This document shows, piece after piece, positions 49,978-60,640 of a stretch of 64,000 nt of DNA. The position numbers were made by a program, and so were the translations under genes. The stretch lies in NCBI GenBank assembly GCA_013399855.1, contig VXAY01006797.1:620239-684238 (forward strand), written 5' to 3'. Position 1 is the first letter of the stretch. Every line of letters starts with the position of its first letter. This DNA comes from Oxyruncus cristatus (lineage: Eukaryota; Chordata; Aves; Passeriformes; Cotingidae). Under the pieces are notes generated by a model. It had not been told where the DNA came from. It was given only the letters and a program-made list of their open reading frames with translations, and ran no database searches.

Positions 49978-50105
49978 GCTTTCCCTGCTCCACCTAGACC
50001 CCTGAGCAACACAACTGCAGCAGCCTGGTCTCCGAGACAGGAGGGAGAAGCTCCCGGGTGTTCTCCCTCATGCCTAGCAAAAGCAGCCCCACAATGGGAG
50101 CACTA
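49978..50105. other. Unusually GC-rich patch, unidentified
   Basis: About 125 bases rich in C and G within AT-rich sequence, including 'ggtctccgagacaggaggg' and the small inverted repeat GGGAGaagCTCCC at about 50043-50055. It resembles the GC-rich body of avian LTRs but I could not match it to a family. Confidence 0.35.
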
Positions 50106-51990
50106 GTTGCATTCTCTTTCCTTTTCCAGCTGCCATTTTTGGGAATCTAATATGTTTTGCACCCTGTCAGACCTGGCAGAAATCACTCTATGAATTCAGA
50201 AGTTATTGTGATGAGGGCCTAACGGATAAGTTTCATTTCCTTAGGAAACCAGGCTAAAAATATCTTTTTAGGTCTTCTGTGTGCAGAGGAAAATTTTTTA
50301 CATGTTAGTACCATTTTGTTGCAAAATGGGAGGTAAAAAGTTATTTAAAAATATGACATTTTAGCCAATCAGTGTGGGGGATCTGTTGTTGAATTTTTAA
50401 GGTATCATCAATTCTTTTTTCTGTTCTCTCTGGCACTCAAATATGCTTAGTGCTATTCCCGAAGCCATCTATTTTTGGTCTTAGAAGTAGCCATTACAAC
50501 TTGGAAGTCCTAAAATGTAATTATCTGTGTTCCCATAGCCTAACCTTTGGGACCCCAAAGCTGTCTAGTGTTTCAAATCAGTGTTCCCAATCCAGTATTT
50601 AATCTCTAAGCAATTGTTACATTATCCATTCCAAAATCTGTGGTGTTAAGCATTATAACAATGTAGACTTACTGTTCATATTAACTCTTCAACTGACTAT
50701 CACTGAAATTAATGAACTTCATTGGATTCTGAATATTGTGGAAGAGGAATTCTTTCAAGTCAAGAAACCTCCTTTTTTTGAAATCTGTTTCCAAGTACAT
50801 CTTGCTCTTAGACAGTTTTCCTTCTCTAGTTCAATTTTTTTCTCTTGCAGTTAGTTGTAAGTGAAAGGGTGTGCCAGCAAATGTAAAATCATTCCAGCGT
50901 AACTTTTCCTGTGTCATTTCTGTGCTATGTGGTGTTAATGTTACGGAAAAGGTTGCTGCACAGCCCCCAGTCCTTCCTAAATACATTTTTCTAGTTACAA
51001 CAGTACTGTTTCTATATCTGTAACATAGGCAAAGTAAATAATATTATAAAAAGGCAGGCCAGGCCTTAAAATCAAACTTCTGACTAGAAAATATGTAGTG
51101 TTCAATGTAGTTTTCAGTTACTGGCATTTTTTTTTTAAACATAAATGTAGTACAAGTCAGCATACTGTGTATGACCACTGCTCTGAGTGGGAGGGTATGT
51201 TGGATATTTTAAACAATATTTTTAAAATCTGATCAAATAATACTTGTATAGGAAGAAGGAGGTCAGAAGGAGGAAGGGTGAGGGAGTCTTTAGTGTTGCA
51301 CTATCCACGTCATTGTCTCTGGAGGCACGAGGGAGAAATGAAGCTGTCTCAGATTTCACAGTGTATAGAAGATACTTAACAGCTCCATCAGAATGTCTCT
51401 GTGGGAGTTGCACATTCATTTACTTCATCCATCAGTAATCTTCCCTCCACCACCATCATAGGTATTTTCAAGGTCCAGCCTGCATTTGTCATCTTCTGTA
51501 GTTCCTGTGGAGAACAAATGACATGTGGGCCACAATTAGAATATTTCATTTCCGTGGTGCATTCCCACCTTCCGTGTCTGAGTGCTTACAGGAAATGTAA
51601 CTTCAGTTGTGTTTAGAGTACAGGTGGGGTTTGATGTTTCCCAGCACATTTTTTAATCCAAAAGGGGTGATTGTGCTTATGAAGCCCAAATTACTCAAAT
51701 TTGGAGGGTTTGTAGCTCATAGGAAGTAGTAGCATTTTAAAGCTTCTCTGAATCTTCTAAGTTACTTCCTCTATATCTCAGATAATGGCAGCATCATTAT
51801 GGCAATGTAAGTTTCAAGAGTTAATGGAGAATTTTGAATAATACAATTCACAGAATAGTATGATTAATTTTTTTTTTAATTTAATTTTCTACCCAGTGTT
51901 GGTGGAAGATGAAATGGAACAGAATTAGTTTGAAGAGTATAGAGGAGTTCTGTAGGAACAGAGCTGAAATTGTCAAGAAAAAACCTGAGA

Positions 51991-52018
51991 ATATTTTAAT
52001 ATTTTAATATTTTAATAT
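51991..52018. repeat. Short (ATATTTTA)n tandem repeat
   Basis: Three and a half perfect copies of an 8-base unit. Confidence 0.9.
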
Positions 52019-55000
52019 GGAAAACATTTGTCCTATTTGAGTTTCTGCTTAAAGTAGCACCTATTATGTCATAAATACTGGTAAATCATTGTATTCTCAA
52101 TCCTAATTTTTTCATCAAATATTCTTTTGTGAAGCACGATCATTGCACATCTTTGTTTGGAAGTAGAGGAAGCAGGAGAGTGTACAGCTCTGTGTGAAAG
52201 CTTAAACCCCCCTATATTTACAGCTGGATTTGATGTAATATTGCAGTGAAATAGCAGATGCTGACAATTTTCATCACTCTGATGGCTCTTTAGTGTTGTT
52301 ATATTTTTCAAATTATACTCAGCTCACTAATGTGATGCTCTTAACCAAGGCTGTTACCAGAGCTCTCTTATCTCATTATTTATAATTACATTTGGCTTTG
52401 TAAATGAAAACAATCCTTCTGCTGATTCTGTAATTTATAATCCACGTAATTGTAGATTTTCAGTAATTTCTTCGTATTTATCAAATCTTTGGTGTGCAAA
52501 AGATCGTTATTGCTGCCATTTATTTAAGAAATGGTCTTATGTCTCAGGAGGTTTCACTGACTTTCTTTCACCTGGCATCTATTTACAAATTCTATGCATT
52601 TTTTAAAAATAAGACAAAAAATTGCAGGAATTAATACATTGTTTTTGTACAGTGGAAGATACTCAATAAAATTTGGAAGTAAATATTACAATTCACTGAA
52701 AAAACATGAACAGCGTATTCATTTCATGTTTAATGTTCTGATTCCAGTTTCTTTCTTATCTGGGGGAGGAGTGAAGGAAAGAGGTCCATAAGTAAACTAT
52801 CTTAGGAAGATGAACACAGTATTTAAGAATAAACAAAACTCTGAATTTTAAAGGTGTGAGGTCGTAAGAATGTTTTGGAGGTTGCAACCATTTTTTACTT
52901 TTTTACAGATTTCTGTTTGCAGATTCTAGCAAGATTGTTAGCTGAGTCTAACATGATGATTTGAAAGGATGAACTTTTATATCAAAACGTATAGCAAAGT
53001 GGGAGTAAAGTTTTGAAGTTATGCCAAGAGAGTCCTTGACTGACAGATGAAGATTTTTCTTATGATTTTTTTTCCCCCGTTGTAGTGTTTTCCCAGACTG
53101 TGAAGAAGATTTTAGACTGTGTGAACCAGATTTATCCTTTCATGTACTCACTCACTCTGAATTGCTGCATTTAGAAATGTTACAGACAGTTGAATGCTGT
53201 TTAATAATGAATTGGCAAAAGTTCTAAAGAATATAATCTTTTCTCAGACGTGTATTTTTCTGAAAAGGCCATGCAATAGTTCCTTAATGAATATTTATGG
53301 TTTAGAACCAAAACCTTCTCTTTCTAATGTCATGCATGTCTACTAAGAATACTTAGTGTGGAGATGGAATTAGGAGAGCTACTTTATTTTCCATGAAGGC
53401 ATGGCAAAGCTTGGAGTATGTCTGCTGAAGACTGTTCTTCCTTAAGTTAGTTGTTTGCTAATTAACTTAGGTTATTTTTCATGCTTGAACACATACTTGT
53501 AGACCAGAACAAATGTGTGGAAGACTACATACTATTTTACAAAACCACATTTGCTGCCTTGAATTAACTCAAAGTAAGTTAACTTGTGGGGGAAAATATG
53601 GAATCATTCCATACTTTGACTTGGGCTTAAAATAACATTTTATGTTATTACTGTGTGACTCTTAGACACATAACCAATAGTCCTGTATAGCCTGTATAGC
53701 CTACAGGTTATATATATGAAGAAAATAAAGCAAACCTTCATTTTGAAAGTAATGTTGAGTTATCTATGTAGGTAGGATTCTCTTATTTTTGAAAAACCCT
53801 CATCCTTCAAGTACTTTTCCCTGCAATAATCAATTCCTCCTGCAAGATAGCCTTCTAGACTCTAGTTTTATGTGATTCTGTGAGGATCTTGGTTATCTAC
53901 TCTCTTATTCATAAGGAATTACATTAAAAGGGATGCAAGCTATATTCATGCAAGTACGGTATTTTATTACATTTTCCAGAAGACACAGTAGCTCATTTGA
54001 CAAGCTATTTTCTTGTCCAGATTTTTTCTTTACTCCTATAAAAAATAAAAAAAACCCCTAAACCCTCCCAAAATAATAGACCAGTCCCTCCAAATTACAG
54101 ACCAGAAAAACCCTCCAAACCCACAAAGAGAGTAAAAAATATCTTTCATTTATGTTAAGCTCTTGCTGAAACACAGTTTGCAGTAGTTTGGATATAGTGC
54201 ATCACTAAGCTGCTTTTTTGGGTGGTAAAGGTGCAAATTCCTCTTGGGCCTTTCTAAATCTCACGTGGTTTACTTTGGCTCTGTTTTGAATGCCAGAGGA
54301 TAGTCCTGTACTCCCTAGCAAGTTACCCACTTCTTTCCATTTTCCGTTTTAATGAAAAGTAATTATTTCACATATTTTATGTGTTTTCCAATTTGATTCA
54401 GCTGCTTCCAATCATCATTCTCCATTCAGTTATACTTCAGCAAAGTTCTTAATCCTAATTCTGATTTTATAGCTGTAACATCAGTAAGTCAATATGTCCT
54501 TTTTAGACAGATGTTAGTTTACTCTTTCCATATTGCAAACAGCTGGAATATGATTCTCTCTGCATCCTGAGACTACAGAAAGCTCTGTTGGTACTATGCC
54601 CAAACTAATTGAGCATATTTCTTAGTAGCAAGGGTTCTGTGCTGTTCTAATTGCAGTTAAACTGCTATCTGTCAGCCCAGGAGGCAGGCAGAGCTTTATT
54701 GCATGTGCCTTCAGACAGGTTAATTGCCATTTACTTCCATGGCAACTCTTCTCCTCTGTACCCATCCATGGACTTGTATGTACTTTGATTCTGAATTTTG
54801 AAAGAAGGCGTGAAGATAATAACGGATAATCTTCAATTAGGCTTTAGAAAAATGGCTAGAAAACACACTCTACACTCTATTAAGGGGATTTTTAATTTGG
54901 AAAATTTGCAAAGTTATGTGCAGTACAGGACAGTACATATAGAACAGTGTGTAACTGGTGTTTGCCTGGAACCTGAGTCAGAATTGTCTCTTCTGAAGTT

Positions 55001-58000
55001 TGGCAGTAAAGGTATTTCTCCCTCAGTTTTGCTAGTTCCTTCACTGTCCTTCCGCATGATGGATAGCCTCCATCAAAGCAATTCAGTGGTGTAGTAGCCT
55101 GTCGTAAATAAAACTGGAAAAAAACCCTAAACCTTATCTTGTCTTATTAATGTTCTTCTAAACAAAGAACAAAGTCTAAAGTCAAACTACGCCTGATCAT
55201 TTGGAACTGGAGAGGTTTTGGTTTCTGAAAAAAAAAAAAAAATTTAACAAGTCAATCTTTGTGAAGTTAAGTAACTCTATATGCAAATAAAGTAATTCAT
55301 CTAATTAAAATTCATTTTGTTATTACAGACTAAATTAAAATGACAGTGAAAGAACAGCCTCAGGTGTGTGACTGTGCATTTTAAAGTGCTACATTTAATG
55401 TTTATGCAGAAGGTTTTTATATTTTAGAAAGTGATTAGCACCTTGGCTGTACTGCTTTTAGGAGATTTTTCTTTTAACAGTGCATAAGATTTCGAGATTT
55501 TCTTTCAACATCTGACCTACTTAGGAAAAAAGTTCTGATTAGTACCACGTAATATACTCCCTCAGTTTTGGAAGTGCCTTTGGGTAATGTATTGTAGAGA
55601 AAAGTAATCTTATCTAGTAAATGGACCCTATCACATTTTAAGATATAGAATTTTTTTTCTGCCTTCTATTTTCTATGCTTAATTTATTCCTCAGATACAT
55701 CCCTGTTTAATGAATCCACGTTCAACTGTTGTGCTTTACTGATAGCTTAATTCTGTTTGCATACAAATTCTTTTCTTTCTTGGCTGATTAAAAAGAAAAT
55801 GTCCCTTTGAAGTCAGGTGGCACAAACAGAGCCTAACAAGTTGTTAGTTGCAAAATTAAGCTTTTGGTTATTCCTCATTTTCTGAGTTCTGTAAGGCACT
55901 CTGTAGTTAGCAGGACCTAAGCAACTGTGTCCCCAAAAGGCAAAGGTGACCAGACTGTGGGTTATGCTTCTAGTTAGGGAAAACCTGTGGATAAGTAGAA
56001 CACAAATTAGCAGTAGCCTCCCATCTAGACTGAAGTGGGAGCAGGATGGTTTGGAAAGAACTCCACACTTCCCATTTCTTCCTTTACCTGCCTTCCCATA
56101 ATGTGGAGCATTTTTTACTGAGATAATATGCATTCATCTGGGAATTATTGAGGGAGTTCCTAAATATTTCTCCTTCCAGGTAGTCAATAACTGCAGGAAA
56201 GAAACTGCATCCCTAAGATAAATTTTAGCACCAGAAGTTGGCAGTTATTCCATTTCTTTCCTTGAATTTCAGGGCTGACAAGAGGAATAACTAATGTCTT
56301 AAAAAAAAAAATCTAAAAAAAGGTGTATTTTGCACTGCTTCACTGCTTCAGCTGGGACTAACAGACTGGCATCAGTGGGTGAGACCTATCTATTGCCACC
56401 AAAATTTGCCTGGGATGAGACTGGATAAATCCCAGTTGGTAAAGAGTCATAAAGTTTTAGGTAATAAATGCTTGATGGTGCCTGTTGTACTTATAAGTAA
56501 CCATCATGGCTTTCTGGCTCTAGACACTTACAAAGCTACAAAAGCACGAACTAATTTTTAGTGGTTTGGGATTCTGCCCAACCACTTTCTGAGTTCAGGT
56601 GCCAGACATACGTATAAAAATGTGGTGTAGGTGTAGTAGATGATGAACATGCATAATATCAAAGCCAGAGTGAAGACTTGGCAAAACTGAATAAGGCAAA
56701 GTTAATGTAATAAAATGAAATGCTGTCCTCATAGAATAATACTACCACTTCACTTTGGTCTGTTTAGAGCACTGGTTCCCAATTTTCCCTGAATCGTGAG
56801 TAACAACTGTGAATGCTGAGTGAGTAAAGCATTGTGGGCTGGCCCGTGCCTTGCTCTCTGTGTTAAACTGATGTGTAACACTGGACACCTGCAGGTCTTG
56901 GGTTTGTGTCCTGCCAGCTGAGGTCTGTTTCTTTTCTTTGCAGCATCAGCCTAATTAAATTTTCTTACTTATTCAGTGTGGTGCCTACAAACTTTTTTCC
57001 ATAAATATTCTAATGTTAAGAAGTACCTTTTTAATGAGACATTAATTCTATTTTGTAACACTTAAAAAGAATATTTTCAGTGTTACATACAGTAGATGTT
57101 TTTATTATTGAGACAGAAAATTCAAAGTTGATTTTTTTCTCCTTTTTGGTCTAGCTGTCTATTTGTGTGAGATAATAAAACAGTTATAAAGGTTTCTAGA
57201 TCATGTTCCCTGTATGATATTTTGAAGGGTGCCATCTTTCAGTTTTTGTCAAGTTGGTTGATAGCAATCACACATAGACATATTTTGTATTTTTTTCCTC
57301 AAAGTTACTGCTTGCACTATTGTGAACAGAGTCAGATGGCAGATATTTGGGGCTCGTATTATCAGTCTTTAGGAGAGCTGTTTTAGTCTCACCAAGGGAC
57401 TAGAAGCCTGCAGAGAAAGGTTTTTATTTTTTATTTGCCCTCTTTCTCCTCCATGTAATTAACATAGATAAGGAATGCAATACTGGATTACAGTTATTCA
57501 TACATCTTTGATATGTGACATCTGTGTTTGACAAATACTTGTCTGCTCTGTGTTATCTGCTCTGAAATCCCAGAACAGTGTTATGAGTTTGGTCATTCAC
57601 ATCATAGAGCCATTCCCTGCTTTGTAATGGCAAGGAATGGAACACTTTCCTAAATATGACCTTTCTCTCATTTCACTTTGCCTTAATCATTTTACCATAC
57701 TTAAAAATACCACTTTGGGCATAACTACTTATGTTTTCTTCCTCAGTCTAATTGCCTTTAATGGGAATTGATATTGTAAATGACTGTCATTTGTTCATAA
57801 ACCTGGCAGTGAGGAACAAAAAGTCTTATCTGATTTGGAGAAGTAAATGAGCATAATACCAACACATTTCAAATAGTATTACTTGCTTCATATTTATATT
57901 ACAAAAGTATTCTGAACAATGTCACTATTTCCTACATTTTGCAAGACAGTTACTCCATCAAAATAGTTTGTTATTTAGTAAAATTGCATTTTCCTTAATA

Positions 58001-58214
58001 GATTAACTAAGTCCACACCAACAGCAGTGGAATATGTGAATTGGTGTCCAGGCCTAGAAGTACATCTGAAGGACTAGCTAATTAAATCTTTGCTCTTGTA
58101 AAATCGTCTTCAGTAATAAATGTCAAAGTGTCAGGCTTTATCAGAGAAATTTTTTGTTTTCATGCATTAGGTAGAGATTTTTTAAAATCTGGATCCATGC
58201 AGCTATTGCGGTGA

Positions 58215-58261
58215 TTAAAAAAAACAAAAACAAAAACAAAAAAACAAAACCAAAACAAAAC
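58215..58261. repeat. A-rich (AAAAAC)n tract
   Basis: Forty-seven bases of A runs interrupted by single C's every four to eight bases. It could be a decayed poly(A) tail, but no retroposed body is recognised upstream. Confidence 0.85.
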
Positions 58262-59136
58262 AGGAATTCCATCATTATTTATTATAATGTGATTTCAATA
58301 CTCAGAGTTGCAGTTTCACAAAGCAATTTGCACAACTGAAGAAGAGTTGAAATATTGTAAGAATGCTGCCTAAACCACTTATTTTTGATCTATTTGAGTT
58401 GTATAGTACAAGATCATGATTATGGTGGGCATACGTGCAGGAATTGGGATTTACATAAAGATTTTCTTTATATTGACTGTATTAAATTTGTGCATCTCTA
58501 GGTTCAGTGCGTCTTTTTTATTCCCTACAGTATTTCACAATATAGCTGGTCTGACTTTTTTTACATAGTTTTCTTTGGCTACTATTTCTTTTGAGTTCAG
58601 GTTTGTAAAAGAAATGTTAGATTGATAACAAATTAATTATTTCAACGAATATGCTGACATTGTCAAAATAGATTACTACAATAACATGCTCCTCGTTTAC
58701 TTTGTAAGCTAATTTATTACTCAGATGTTTGTCAGAAATGGAGACCTGATTTTTGTAGGGAGGCCTTTTTAATAACTTAATAAAAGTGAAATAACAGACT
58801 TCCACAACAATCAGATCTGAATAAAGCAATCAGTTGCTGGTTTGAATGGTGGGTTCTTACAACAGTGTCTTCATCTGGATTGTATTAGACTCCCCAAACC
58901 ACAGTTCGGCTGAATTCTTGCAACCCAGCTGACTCATGGTCTTTGTGTCCTCTGTGGCATGTGCACATTCATTGCTATAGAGTATCTTCAACTATAAAAT
59001 CAACTGTACAAATCATCCCCTAGGTAATTTTAACTACAAAAACTATTGCACGTGACCATTTCTACATCTAGAGGAGCAGTTTACTGACTATTTTCAAGTG
59101 TCTTATCTGTGTACAATTTGGTTAATTTTGCTGCAG

Positions 59137-59295
59137 AAACTGCCTGAGCATCTCTCTGAAATGGCCAGACACTCCGTTCAGGATGATAATCAGCATATTG
59201 AAGCAGATGAGTTTGTCAAGGCACAGCAGGACCTGCCTGGGGGAATCAATAGAACCATCCAAAATTCCCACATGGCAAACTCCTCTAGCAATTAG
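59137..59295 (+). other. Candidate exon with stop, unrecognised; next to a CR1
   Basis: An acceptor-like GGTTAATTTTGCTGCAG precedes 52 open codons ending in TAG (59293-59295). The peptide reads like real protein: it opens KLPEHLSEMARHSVQDD and continues HIEADEFVKAQQDLPGG. It is in phase 0. The CR1 described below begins about 75 bases later, and I could not align this segment to the CR1 region expected upstream, so it is either unrelated or too diverged CR1 ORF sequence. It cannot follow candidate exon C directly, because that junction gives an early stop. Confidence 0.28.
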
Positions 59296-59369
59296 TCAAA
59301 ATACGTATTTGCAACTCTAGTTGCAAATAGGTTCTTTTATTTCATCCCTGTAGAGAACTACCTGGGGAG

Positions 59370-60640
59370 TTCCTGAGCCACCCAGGGAATTAAGGACTTC
59401 TGGGAGCCTGTATGGATAAACAAAGAGCTCCTAACACAAATCTGACATCAAAAGGTAGCATTTGGGAATTCATGGCAGGGATAGGTGATTCTGGAGGAAC
59501 AGGGATATACAGGGTTTAGAAAGATGAAGCTTTGGAGTTAAACACAGCAAGGGGTATTTAAGAATAAGAACAATGAGAAGTGCTTCTGCAAATGTATCAG
59601 CCACAAAAAGGAGACTACAGAAAATGTCAGCCCACTACTGAATGGCATAGAGGATCTGGTGAAAGGGAACATGGAAAATGCTGAGATGCTCAAAACCTTC
59701 TTCACCCTGTCTTTGTTGCTGACATTCAGGAATCAGGCCTATGGGACTTGTCTGGAGCACAGAAGACTGTCCCTCAGTAGAGGAAGGTTGAGGAACGCAA
59801 GCTGGACATGCAATGTCCATGGGAGCTGATGGGATGCACCCATGAGTATTCAGCGAGCTGGCCAATGCCATTGTGAAGGCCACTCTTGATTATCCTTGAA
59901 GGACTGTGGTATTTGGGACAAAGAAAATGTCATTCCTGTCTTCATGGAGGGCAAGGAGGAAAATACAGGGAACAGTCTGGTCATCTTCATCTTGATCACT
60001 TGGGAGAGTGAGGGACCAAATATTAGAGGGAATCACTTCCAAAGATATGAGGTAAAAGAAGGTGATTGCGAATAGTCAGTGTGGACTTAGAAAGGAGAAT
60101 CATGCTTAACCAATCTGATAGCCTCTGCAGGAGAGAGTGGTAGTTGTTGTTTATTTATACTACAGGAAGTTTTTCGGCACAGTCTCCTATAACATTCCCA
60201 TGGATGAAGTATGGATTGATAAGTGAACAGGGAGGTGGAGTACAAACAGGCTGACCTGCCAGCCTGAGAGGTTTTGTAATCTGCAGTCCATGGTCCAGCT
60301 GGAGGCCAGTAACTAGTAGAGTTCCCCAGGGGTGGGCAACTAATGCCAGAACTGCTTAACAGCTTCATCAAGGACTTTGACAGGTTGGAGAAATGGATAA
60401 AGAGGAATCTTATGCAGGACTTTGCATTTTTCTTTGTTGAACTTCATCCTTGGGTGGAATAACCACATGTGGCAATTCTGAGTGGGAGCCAATTGTCTGG
60501 AAAGCAGCTTTGCAGAAGGGGACCTGGAGGTCTTGGTGGACAAGCTGGAAAAGAGCCAGCAATATGCCATTGCAGCAAGGAAAGCCAGCAGCCTCTTAGG
60601 CTGCATTGGGCAGTTTGCTGTTCAGATACATGTTTCCCTT
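59370..60640 (+). mobile_element. CR1 LINE, longest ORF2 remnant, catalytically dead
   Basis: Sense-strand CR1 ORF2, truncated at both ends. In order: the endonuclease-RT linker (CCTGTATGGATAAACAAAGA, 59410), the 'aaaatgtcagcccactactg' block (59620), the 'catgggagctgatgggatg' motif (PMGPDGMHP in the family, 59818), the SQHGF/KSCLTNLI region (60078-60118), the FSKAF region (60145-60190), 'ccagctggaggccagtaac' (60296) and the C-terminal 'ggacctggaggtcttggtg' (60520). The catalytic LDFSKAF has become LYYRKFF. Between about 60350 and 60380 the sequence jumps to 'gacaggttggagaaatgg', so the part that normally encodes the FADD catalytic box is deleted. The many stops and frameshifts indicate an old copy. 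Other frames at 59635-60751 are by-products. Confidence 0.93.

Larger units (their letters stand above)
50106..59136. other. Long unassigned AT-rich stretch
   Basis: About 9 kb without a recognised gene or transposon. Noted within it: a 25-nt segment with good splice signals (about 51782-51806, before GTAAGTTTC); a short (ATATTTTA)n array at 51991-52018; a CCCCCGTTGTAG acceptor at 53085 followed by two competing open frames; a C/A-rich patch at 54045-54125; and a 98-codon plus frame (54798-55094) followed closely by AATAAA but with no recognisable motif. Confidence 0.45.

Noticed and set aside
54798..55094. 98-codon ORF followed by AATAAA
   Set aside because: No motif, no clear acceptor, and AATAAA is common in AT-rich DNA.
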